This document shows, piece after piece, positions 1 through 6,409 of a stretch of DNA of 7,691 bases. This DNA is from CAVPRW01 sp046727435 [NCBI: bacterium] (GTDB lineage: Bacteria; Tectomicrobia; Entotheonellia; J063). Positions within the stretch are counted from its first letter, which is position 1. The number at the start of each line of letters is the position of its first letter. The stretch is taken from the NCBI GenBank assembly GCA_046727435.1, contig JBKPCR010000334.1, forward strand, positions 1 to 7,691, written 5' to 3'. The notes under the pieces are model-generated. The model did not search any database, was not told the DNA's origin, and saw only the letters and a list, made by a program, of their open reading frames with translations. The translations under genes were made by a program, and so were the position numbers.

Positions 1-1182
1 GCCGAATTCGTCGCGATTATCGGTGGTCTGACGGCGATTTTCGCCGCCAGCATCGGCCTGGTGCAGAATGATATCAAGCGGGTGCTGGCGTATTCGACCG
101 TCAGTCAGCTCGGCTATATGTTCCTTGGCGCCGGTGTCGGCGGCTTCATCGGGGCGATCTTTCATCTGGTCACCCACGCCTTCTTCAAAGGGCTGCTGTT
201 CCTGGCCTCCGGCAGTGTCATCCACGCGCTAGGCGGTGAGCAGGACATGCGCAAGATGGGAGGGCTGGGGCCACACTTGCCGATTACCAGCCGGGTCTTC
301 TTCGTCGGGGCGATCGCCATCGCTGGCATCCCGCCCTTTGCCGGGTTTTGGAGTAAGGACGGCGTTCTCGCTGATGCCTTCAAATCTGAACACTATTTGC
401 TCTGGTTCATCGGGGTGGTTGGGGCGTTCATGACCGCCTTTTATATGTTTCGCCTGATCTACATGACCTTCTATGGCATATCCCGCGTCGATCATGAAGT
501 CCTGCACCATGTGCATGAATCGCCCCCGATCATGACCGTACCGCTGATCATTCTGGCGATTCTGTCGGCCGTGGGTGGGCTGATCTTAGGGGTTCCCCCT
601 GAGCATGGATGGATTCACCGATTCCTCGGGGCGGTCGTCGGGCATGGGGTGATCCACACGGCGAGTGGGGTCGCCGAGGCGGCAAGCATGGTGGACGCGC
701 ATGGGGGCGGCGGGGCGTTTCATGCCCTGGATGCACTCCTGATGATCATTTCCGTGATGGTCGGCGTGCTCGGCTGGGGCTTGGCCTGGTTCATGTACAC
801 CAAACGCACCGATATCCCAGACCGCCTGGCCGAGAAATATATGGGTGTCTATGAGCTTTTATTGAACAAATATTGGGTAGATGAACTCTACGAGTTTGTC
901 TTTGTCCGCGGTGCCAAGGCGTTGGCGAATGTCTTCTGGGGGTTCGACGAGCGCGTCGTCGATGGTGCCGTCAACGGCGCGAGTCACCTGATCATCCAGA
1001 GCAGTGAGGAATCGGGCCGGTTTGACCTGCAGACCATCGATGGCTCGGTGAACGGTCTGTCGGTGGTCATCCAGTTCGGCGCGCGGGCGTTTCGGCTGCT
1101 GCAGACTGGATTCGTGCAGAATTACGTATTGGCGATGGTTCTGGGCCTGTTCGTCATCGTCACGGCCTATGTCTTCTTCTGA
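1..1182 (+). CDS. nuoL: NADH-quinone oxidoreductase subunit L, 3' part (5' truncated by window)
   Basis: This is the C-terminal 393 codons of NuoL, the most distal proton-pumping antiporter-like membrane subunit of complex I. The frame is open from base 1. The GTG at 61 is an internal valine, not a start, because the codons before it continue the family sequence (ending IFAASIGL before VQNDIKR). Visible family landmarks are QNDIKRVLAYSTVSQLGYM, the HLVTHAFFKG helix (His55, His59 and Lys63 of this fragment) and FWSKDGVL, whose Lys119 matches the channel-end lysine of E. coli NuoL (Lys399). After the antiporter core come a hydrophilic Gly/His-rich loop (around HGGGG) and KYWVDELYEF. The end is a long amphipathic stretch plus a final membrane helix near VLAMVLGLFVIVTAYVFF, as expected for the lateral helix that braces NuoM and NuoN. 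It is followed by nuoM and nuoN on the same strand. Nothing suggests damage. Identity is very secure. Confidence 0.97.
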   Translation, partial: AEFVAIIGGLTAIFAASIGLVQNDIKRVLAYSTVSQLGYMFLGAGVGGFIGAIFHLVTHAFFKGLLFLASGSVIHALGGEQDMRKMGGLGPHLPITSRVFFVGAIAIAGIPPFAGFWSKDGVLADAFKSEHYLLWFIGVVGAFMTAFYMFRLIYMTFYGISRVDHEVLHHVHESPPIMTVPLIILAILSAVGGLILGVPPEHGWIHRFLGAVVGHGVIHTASGVAEAASMVDAHGGGGAFHALDALLMIISVMVGVLGWGLAWFMYTKRTDIPDRLAEKYMGVYELLLNKYWVDELYEFVFVRGAKALANVFWGFDERVVDGAVNGASHLIIQSSEESGRFDLQTIDGSVNGLSVVIQFGARAFRLLQTGFVQNYVLAMVLGLFVIVTAYVFF

Positions 1183-1195
1183 TGAAAGAAGAAAA

Positions 1196-1261
1196 TGCTG
1201 AGTGCTGAGGAAATGCTTCATCCGGCGTTCGCTCAGCACTCAGTCCTCAGCACTCAGCACT
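1196..1261. repeat. Inverted 7-base repeat array with 16-bp hairpin potential between nuoL and nuoM
   Basis: Four tandem heptamers lie at 1234-1261: CAGCACT, CAGTCCT, CAGCACT, CAGCACT. The complementary units AATGCTG and AGTGCTG sit at 1194-1207. Bases 1196-1211 and 1244-1259 are perfect 16-base inverted repeats separated by 32 bases. The first right-hand copy (CTCAGCACTCAG at 1232-1243) also complements the left arm over 12 bases, so two alternative stems are possible. There is no T-run after the stem, so it is not a standard intrinsic terminator. It ends 9 bases before the nuoM ribosome-binding site. It could affect mRNA stability or nuoM translation, or it could be a dispersed intergenic repeat. 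The structure is seen directly; the role is inference. Confidence 0.75.
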
Positions 1262-1270
1262 GGTTTTAGA

Positions 1271-1276
1271 GAGGAG
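1271..1276 (+). promoter_or_regulatory. Ribosome-binding site of nuoM
   Basis: GAGGAG lies 7 bases before the ATG at 1284 but only 4 bases before the in-frame TTG at 1281. The spacing favours ATG 1284 as the start of nuoM. Confidence 0.7.
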
Positions 1277-1283
1277 CGTATTG

Positions 1284-2885
1284 ATGATTGCTCCGCAGGC
1301 TCTTGGCGGATTCCCCATTCTGTCACTCACGTTGTTCATCCCCTTGATCGGGGCGCTCATCATCATCTTCGCCTTTCGCCGCGAACAGACCCAGGCCATT
1401 AAGAATTTTGCCTTCGTCATCACCTTAGTCGACTTTTTGGTCTCACTCCCCATTCTCTTGGCCTTCGATACCAGCACACACCAATTCCAGTTCGTCGAGC
1501 AGGCGCCCTGGATCGATGCCATCGGCGTCGAGTATTTCTTGGGCGTGGATGGGATCAGCCTGCTCCTGGTGTTTCTGACCACGCTGCTAGGGGCAATCGC
1601 GGTGGTCTGCTCGTTTACCGCCATTGAGGAGCGCGAGAAGGAGTACTACTTCTCCTTGCTCTTCCTGCAGACGGGCATGTTGGGCGTCTTCATGGCGCTG
1701 GACTTCTTTCTCTTCTATGTGTTCTGGGAAATCATGCTTGTTCCCATGTACTTTTTGATTGGCATCTGGGGGGGGCCGCGCAAGCTCTATGCAGCCATTA
1801 AATTTTTCTTGTACACCCTGTTCGGCAGCGTGTTCATGCTGCTAGCCATCCTTGCCATCTATTTTATGCATTATAACCAGACCGGCGTGCTGACTTTTAA
1901 TTTCCTAGAACTGCTCAAAACCAACATCGACCCCACGCACCAGATCTGGCTGTTCCTGGCCTTCTTCCTAGCCTTTGCCATTAAGGTGCCGATGTTCCCC
2001 TTCCATACGTGGTTACCGGATGCTCATGTCGAGGCGCCGACCGCCGGCAGCGTCATCCTGGCTGGCGTGCTGCTGAAAATGGGGACTTACGGCTTCGTGC
2101 GCTTCAGCCTATCGCTGTTCCCCGTGGCGAGTCAGACATTTATCCCGCTGATGGCCTTCCTGGCCATCGTTGGCATTATCTACGGCGCCCTGGTCGCCAT
2201 GGCCCAGCCCGATCTCAAGAAGTTAGTGGCCTATTCCAGCGTCAGCCATTTGGGCTTCGTCATGCTCGGTATCTTCACTATGACGCCCGAGGGCGTGCAA
2301 GGGGCTATTCTGCAGATGATCAACCATGGCTTGAGCACCGGTGCGCTGTTTTTGATCGTTGGCATGGTCTATGAGCGTCGGCATACGCGCTTGATTGTCG
2401 ATTATGGTGGACTCGCCAAGCAGATGCCCGTGTTCGCGACCCTTTTCGCCATCACGATGTTTTCGTCGATTGGGCTCCCAGGGCTTAATGGCTTCATCGG
2501 TGAGTTCCTGATTCTGGTCGGTGCCTTCCGGACGAATTATATCTGGGCGGGTTTCGCCGTGCTCGGCATCATTCTGGGAGCGGCCTACATGCTCTGGGCC
2601 TTCCAACGCGTGATGTTTGGCGAGCTCGACAAGCCTGAGAACACGCGCATCACCGACTGCAATGGGCGTGAAGTGGCCTATATGGTGCCTATCGTCATCT
2701 TGATGATCTGGATCGGCGTGTATCCCAAGCCTTATTTGCGATCCATGGAGGCCAGCGTGAGCTATTGGCTCAACCACGTTCAGCAAGCCAGTGTGCAACG
2801 CGACGCGTCGGCGAAAGCTTTGTTGCCGTCCGTGGTGCCACTGCCGGCGAATCCCGTGGCCGATGGGTCAGGCAAGGAGGACTAG
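1284..2885 (+). CDS. nuoM: NADH-quinone oxidoreductase subunit M
   Basis: This is a complete NuoM (533 residues from ATG 1284; E. coli NuoM is about 509), the middle antiporter-like proton-pumping subunit of the complex I membrane arm. Channel residues align with E. coli almost number for number: Glu149 in VFWEIMLVPMY (E. coli Glu144), Lys234 in FAIKVPMFPFHTWLPDAHVE, Lys265 in GVLLKMGTYG and Glu407 in LNGFIGEF. His348 lies in QMINHGLSTGALF. The diagnostic LPDAHVEAPTAGSVILAG and QPDLKKLVAYSSVSHLGF segments are present. Hydrophobic segments run along nearly the whole protein, consistent with about 14 membrane helices. The C-terminal tail after about residue 485 is hydrophilic, proline/alanine-rich and longer than usual (ending GSGKED). 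The next gene, nuoN, starts 3 bases after the stop. The only start ambiguity is TTG 1281 against ATG 1284, and the Shine-Dalgarno spacing decides for ATG. Confidence 0.98.
   Translation: MIAPQALGGFPILSLTLFIPLIGALIIIFAFRREQTQAIKNFAFVITLVDFLVSLPILLAFDTSTHQFQFVEQAPWIDAIGVEYFLGVDGISLLLVFLTTLLGAIAVVCSFTAIEEREKEYYFSLLFLQTGMLGVFMALDFFLFYVFWEIMLVPMYFLIGIWGGPRKLYAAIKFFLYTLFGSVFMLLAILAIYFMHYNQTGVLTFNFLELLKTNIDPTHQIWLFLAFFLAFAIKVPMFPFHTWLPDAHVEAPTAGSVILAGVLLKMGTYGFVRFSLSLFPVASQTFIPLMAFLAIVGIIYGALVAMAQPDLKKLVAYSSVSHLGFVMLGIFTMTPEGVQGAILQMINHGLSTGALFLIVGMVYERRHTRLIVDYGGLAKQMPVFATLFAITMFSSIGLPGLNGFIGEFLILVGAFRTNYIWAGFAVLGIILGAAYMLWAFQRVMFGELDKPENTRITDCNGREVAYMVPIVILMIWIGVYPKPYLRSMEASVSYWLNHVQQASVQRDASAKALLPSVVPLPANPVADGSGKED
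2874..2880 (+). promoter_or_regulatory. Ribosome-binding site of nuoN inside the end of nuoM
   Basis: AAGGAGG, a near-perfect Shine-Dalgarno sequence, lies in the last codons of nuoM, 8 bases before the GTG at 2889. It supports this non-ATG start and suggests that nuoN is translated from the same mRNA by coupling to nuoM. Confidence 0.85.
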
Positions 2886-2888
2886 GCG

Positions 2889-4334
2889 GTGTCGTCGGCC
2901 GAGATTCCAGACATACGCGCATATCTTCCTGAGCTTATCCTGCTGATCTGGGCCAGCGCCACGCTGATCCTGGACCTGCTCCTGCGCCGACAGCAGCAGT
3001 TGGCCATCGCTGCCTTCAGCTTTCTGGGGGTGATGGGCGCGCTGTTGAGCTGCATCCCGCTGGCCGGCACCACGCTGACCACCTTCAGCGGCATGTATAC
3101 GCTCGACGGCTTCAGCCTGTTCTTCAAAGTCCTCTTCCTGCTGGTAGCCGCGCTGACGATCCTGATTTCTCCCCGTTACCTCATCATCGAGGACATCCCG
3201 GTTGGGGAATACTATTCGCTAATTCTGTTCTCCACTATTGGCATGATGATGATGGCCGCCGGGGTGGACCTGCTGGCCATCTACATCGGCTTGGAGCTGA
3301 TGTCTCTGGCGATCTATGCGCTAGCGGGCTTTGTGAAGCGTGACCCAAAGTCGATCGAAGCGGCACTGAAGTACTTTCTGATGGGAAGTTTTTCGTCAGG
3401 GATTTTGTTGTATGGCCTGGCGTTGCTCTATGGTTTGACCGGCAGCACGCAACTAGCGGTGATGGTCGAACAGACCAAGGTCATGGGCACCAACCCGGCT
3501 CTCATCCTCGCCATCGTCATGCTGGTCGGCGGCTTTGGGTTCAAGATTGCCGCCGTGCCATTTCATATGTGGGCTCCGGATGTCTATGAGGGCGCACCCC
3601 ACTCGGTCGTGGGGTTCATCTCGGTGGGGTCGAAGGCTGCCGCGTTCGCCGGCTTGATGCGTATCTTCCTGGTGGCGTTGGAGCCGAGCAAAGCCCAATG
3701 GGAACCGTTGTTATGGGCGGTGTCGATCTTGAGCATGTTGGTCGGCACGCTGGTGGCCATCGCGCAGAGCAATATCAAGCGCATGCTGGCTTATTCCAGC
3801 ATCGCCAGCGCTGGCTACATGCTGATCGGAGTGATCACGGGGACAGACATCGGCCTCGCCAGCGTGCTGGTCTACGCTATGTCCTATGTGTTTATGAACG
3901 TTGGCGCCTTTGCCCTGGTGGTGTTGCTCTGCCGACGCGGCGAACGTGGCGATACGATCGAAGAATTCACCGGCTTGGCGCGGGTGAGCCCAGTGGCCTC
4001 GGCGTCGCTGGTGATCTTTTTTCTGTCGCTCACTGGCATTCCGCCGACGGCGGGGTTTGTCGGGAAGTTTTACCTTTTTGCCTCGGCCATTCAGGCCGGG
4101 TACATCGGGCTGGCGGTGATCGGGGTTATTAGCAGTGCCATTTCTCTGTACTACTATTTTAGCGTCGTGATGCAGATGTACATGCAAGAGGCCCCGAAGG
4201 AACATGGACTGTCGCCCACGCCGGGGCTAGCCGCGGCGCTCATCTTGATGGTCGCCGGGACGCTGATCTTCGGCATCTTCCCAGGCCCTCTGATCAATGC
4301 GGCACAAGCGGCGGTCGCCATCTTCCTGCCATAA
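2889..4334 (+). CDS. nuoN: NADH-quinone oxidoreductase subunit N
   Basis: This is a complete NuoN of 481 residues (E. coli 485), the third antiporter-like proton-pumping subunit, which contacts the NuoA/J/K part of the complex I membrane arm. Key residues are Glu136 in YIGLELMSLAIYAL, Lys219 in GGFGFKIAAVPFHMWAPDVYEGAP, Lys249 in FISVGSKAAAF and Lys393 in TAGFVGKFYLF. These match the E. coli Glu133, Lys217, Lys247 and Lys395 positions. Having Lys rather than Glu at the last position separates NuoN from NuoM. IAQSNIKRMLAYSSIASAGYM is the helix shared by all three subunits. The start is GTG 2889, chosen by the AAGGAGG 8 bases upstream and the 3-base gap after nuoM. It is the last gene of the cluster in this window, since nothing codes for a complex I protein afterwards. 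I could not find a clear intrinsic terminator after the TAA. Confidence 0.98.
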   Translation: MSSAEIPDIRAYLPELILLIWASATLILDLLLRRQQQLAIAAFSFLGVMGALLSCIPLAGTTLTTFSGMYTLDGFSLFFKVLFLLVAALTILISPRYLIIEDIPVGEYYSLILFSTIGMMMMAAGVDLLAIYIGLELMSLAIYALAGFVKRDPKSIEAALKYFLMGSFSSGILLYGLALLYGLTGSTQLAVMVEQTKVMGTNPALILAIVMLVGGFGFKIAAVPFHMWAPDVYEGAPHSVVGFISVGSKAAAFAGLMRIFLVALEPSKAQWEPLLWAVSILSMLVGTLVAIAQSNIKRMLAYSSIASAGYMLIGVITGTDIGLASVLVYAMSYVFMNVGAFALVVLLCRRGERGDTIEEFTGLARVSPVASASLVIFFLSLTGIPPTAGFVGKFYLFASAIQAGYIGLAVIGVISSAISLYYYFSVVMQMYMQEAPKEHGLSPTPGLAAALILMVAGTLIFGIFPGPLINAAQAAVAIFLP

Positions 4335-4480
4335 GCGACGCACCTTGCCATCCGGTGCTGAGAAGCCTTCACGATATCCGCCAACTCTCGCAGCATTTTC
4401 CATCTCACTACCGGTGCCCCTCGGACAGAAGTCTCTTCTTCGAGGATGTCTAGAAGGGCTTTCATCACCTCACTCGCCGT

Positions 4481-4519
4481 GTTCGCCCCTCGACAAGCTC
4501 AGAGTCGGCTCTGGCGAAC
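4481..4519. repeat. Small palindromic element of the TTCGACAAGCTCAG type
   Basis: GTTCGCC (4481-4487) and GGCGAAC (4513-4519) are perfect inverted ends. Inside lies CTCGACAAGCTCAG and a small hairpin CAGAG-TCGG-CTCTG (4500-4513), which overlaps the outer right arm by one base. The core resembles the dispersed intergenic palindrome found in many environmental genomes (a TTCGACAAGCTCAGG core flanked by GTTCGCC/GGCGAAC), here with a few changes. The family assignment is from memory. It lies about 150 bases after nuoN and could act as a mRNA 3' end or be an inert repeat. Confidence 0.5.
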
Positions 4520-4768
4520 CATGAAGACGACGGGGACTGGGCGTTTCAGGCGATTGCTAGATGTCTCCAGCGTGTGTTGAAGAGTCCTCCCCACCTCTCA
4601 TCTCTCCCTTACAACGATAGCGACAGGCTGATCACCCACCATCGAGCACAACGGTATAGCATCATACGGCCATCAGTAGCCCCTTCACACTCTCTTGCTG
4701 TCGAATGCCGTGTGGATATTATCCCTCGACGGTCAACCAGGGCACCATTACCCCGGATGGAGGAACGC

Positions 4769-4891
4769 TTATATATTAAGAATAATGGCAGCTTGCTGAC
4801 GAGCGAGATATAGGTAGAGACCTTTGCAGGCAGTGTCCAGTATACCTTCGCCCACAACTTCTGTGTTATCTCCGGGAGCCGCAATGGTCAT
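4769..4891 (-). CDS. Possible 40-residue small protein, unrecognised
   Basis: On the minus strand, ATG at 4891 down to TAA at 4769 gives 40 residues starting MTIAAPGDNTEVVGEGILDT and ending in a more hydrophobic segment with AAIILNI. The composition reads more like protein than the neighbouring frames: an acidic Gly-rich start, then KGLYLYLARQQ. There is no good Shine-Dalgarno sequence; only a weak GAGA lies 9 bases before the ATG. An overlapping minus frame and a plus frame are also open here, so chance is a real alternative. I know no family for it. Confidence 0.18.
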   Translation of the reverse strand: MTIAAPGDNTEVVGEGILDTACKGLYLYLARQQAAIILNI

Positions 4892-5110
4892 TTTGACAAT
4901 TCTCGTGCGAAGATCTCACACCGGGGAGGATAATTTGTACCCAAAATTAAAGCGCGTAATTCCCCACATAGGGAGCATTTGGCGGGTAGCCTTGTGAGTT
5001 ATCTCCCACCGATTTCCCAACATGCGCCTTGCTGACATCTCCCCTTGCTGATTCTCCGCGATTCGGCGGTTCTTGGAAGAATCTGCCCCCTCTGCCACAT
5101 CCGCGATGTG

Positions 5111-5143
5111 TTGTTGTTATATCAACAATATGTTGATTATATT
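5111..5143 (+). promoter_or_regulatory. Possible promoter overlapped by an AT-rich dyad
   Basis: TTGTTA (5114-5119) and TATATT (5138-5143) are separated by 18 bases, an acceptable housekeeping sigma -35/-10 pair on the + strand. The spacer holds a perfect inverted repeat ATCAACA-ATA-TGTTGAT (5121-5137). An overlapping TTGTTG/CAACAA pair (5111-5116, 5123-5128) adds a third half-site. A dyad between -35 and -10 is a classic operator position. The nearest downstream reading frame on + is the integrase relic about 150-300 bases further on, so the controlled gene is unclear and may be lost. The sites are seen; the regulation is inference. Confidence 0.3.
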
Positions 5144-5455
5144 CATCTTCGCATGGACATAGATGCGGAGAAGGGAGCATGAGGAGGTTGACCACGAAAT
5201 AAGCGTAGGTGGCAGCCTTCATCTCGACATGAAGGTCAAGCACGGGGCGGGCGCCGAGCTCCTATGAGAGCGCGGCCCATCGGGGCGATACGGTATGAGC
5301 AGCCTACCAATATGTGAGGGGCTGGAAGGAAAGGGGCCCTCTCCACCGCTGGCTGAAGCCAGAGAAATAGCCGCAGGGATACCCGCCGATCCGTCTCGGG
5401 CTCAGGTAGTGTCACGGATCGTAGGCAAAGTATTCGGCGGATTCGGCCGCTCGCA

Positions 5456-6409
5456 ATGGAAAACCTTAGCTTCTTCAACTGCGCGAAGCTCCACATGCAA
5501 GCTGGGGTATGTTTCTGGTGTCCCTGGCCCCTCAATGCGGTCGCCATGCCGATGGTACGCGCACCCCAGCAGCGACTGGAGATGGGCGAGGACGAGATCA
5601 TTCGTTTCCTATCAGCGTTGGCGGTTCACGAACAGGTAAGCGCATCGACCCAGAATCAGGCGCTCTGTGCGCTGCTCTTTCTGTACCGCTACGTCCTCGA
5701 CCGGGACGTGGGCTGATTGCACGATGTTATCCGCGCGAAGCGGCCCCAACGTCTACCGGTCGTGTTGACTAGACCAGAGGTCAAAGCGCTGCTAGGCGCT
5801 CTCGAATGGGTTCGCTGGATCATGGCCAGCCTGTTATATGGTGCCGGACTTCGCCTGCTGGAGTGTCTGCGACTCCGAGTGAAGGACACCGACTTCTCCA
5901 GTCACCAGATCTTGGTCCGCGAGGGAAAGGGTAACAAGGACCGGAGGACGATGCTACCAGTCGCGGTGAAAGAACCGCTTGCGGCACATCTGGAACACGT
6001 TCGCCAGCGGCACCAGCACGACTTGGCGCAAGGCTTCGGCAGGGTCTATGTGCCGGACGCGCTGCAACGGAAGTATCCACACGCCAGTAGCGAATGGGGC
6101 TGGCAATGGGTGTTCCCGGCATCACAGATCAGCTTAGACCCGAGGTCCGGTGAGCACAGGCGGCATCATCTGCACGAATCGGTGCTGCAACGTGCCGTCA
6201 AAGAGGCGGCCAGAACCATACGGCTGACCAAGACGGCCAATTGCCATACGCTGCGGCACTTGTTCGCCACGCACCAGCTGGAAGATGGCTATGACATCCG
6301 CACGATTCAGGAACTCCTCGGACATCGGGACGTGAAGACGACGATGATCTATACCCACGTGCTGAACCGGGGAGGGAAAGGGATCAACAGTCCAATGGAC
6401 CGTCTCTGA
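5456..6409 (+). pseudogene. intI: Integron integrase (IntI-type tyrosine recombinase), disrupted by an in-frame stop and a degraded N-terminus
   Basis: The family recombines attI and attC sites of gene cassettes. From 5579 on, the frame reads as IntI: EMGEDEIIRFLSALAV, VSASTQNQALCALLFLYR, then TGA at 5714-5716, then [12 protein letters not shown] and on to SPMDRL. The stop replaces the conserved Trp of the L-P-W-L segment (TGG to TGA is one base change), and the frame continues unchanged after it. The 230 codons from 5717 contain the full catalytic set: Arg46 (GAGLRLLE), Lys71 (EGKGNKD), His177 and Arg180 (HTLRH), His203 (LLGHRDV) and nucleophile Tyr212 (MIYTHV). Each is exactly 100 less than the IntI1 number. 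The IntI-only insertion is at about 114-135 ([21 protein letters not shown]). The first roughly 50 residues of the family (around HYSLRTEQAY and FHGKRHP) cannot be found in any single frame. A scrap like GTxRHP near 5553-5567 spans two frames. Most likely inactive, unless the stop is suppressed or a separate C-terminal domain is made. Confidence 0.88.

Larger units (their letters stand above)
4335..5294. other. Gene-poor spacer between the nuo operon and the integrase relic
   Basis: About 960 bases without a gene I can support. ORFs on both strands are short and look like no family I know. The content I can name is a small palindrome (4481-4519), a possible 40-codon ORF on the minus strand (4769-4891) and an AT-rich dyad with a promoter-like pair (5111-5143). 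Bases from about 4590 to 5160 look more AT-rich than the flanking nuo genes, which fits imported or decaying DNA. No tRNA-like arm, CRISPR repeat or transposase fragment was seen. RYYYAAC/GTTRRRY pairs that would mark attC sites are absent. Confidence 0.6.

Noticed and set aside
61-63. GTG as the start of nuoL
   Set aside because: Codons 1-60 are open and continue the NuoL family sequence, so the gene enters from outside the window.
1281-1283. TTG as the nuoM start
   Set aside because: It is only 4 bases from the Shine-Dalgarno sequence, while the adjacent ATG 1284 has 7-base spacing.
2223-2798. 191-codon minus-strand ORF inside nuoM
   Set aside because: It is antisense to a fully conserved gene. 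The His/Asp/Arg-rich composition is typical of a shadow frame.
3711-4205. 164-codon minus-strand ORF inside nuoN
   Set aside because: Antisense shadow of nuoN with no domain-like features.
4723-4770. Plus-strand frame reading VNQGTITPDGGTLIY then stop, reminiscent of a haemagglutinin repeat
   Set aside because: Only about 15 residues with no similar sequence upstream. Low-complexity resemblance is easily due to chance.
4814-4934. Open plus-strand frame starting with VETFAGSVQY
   Set aside because: It is preceded by a stop, has no start codon or ribosome-binding site, and lies antisense to the slightly better 40-codon ORF.
4893-4934. TTGACA (4893) with GATAAT (4929) as a promoter
   Set aside because: The spacing is 30 bases, far from the usable 16-18.
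4335-5294. CRISPR array, tRNA or transposase remnant
   Set aside because: No regularly spaced repeats, no TpsiC-like arm with acceptor pairing, and no DDE-type fragment were found.
5295-5639. 114-codon plus-strand ORF overlapping the 5' part of the integrase relic
   Set aside because: Its sequence resembles nothing and runs out of frame across the conserved integrase segment beginning EMGEDEI.
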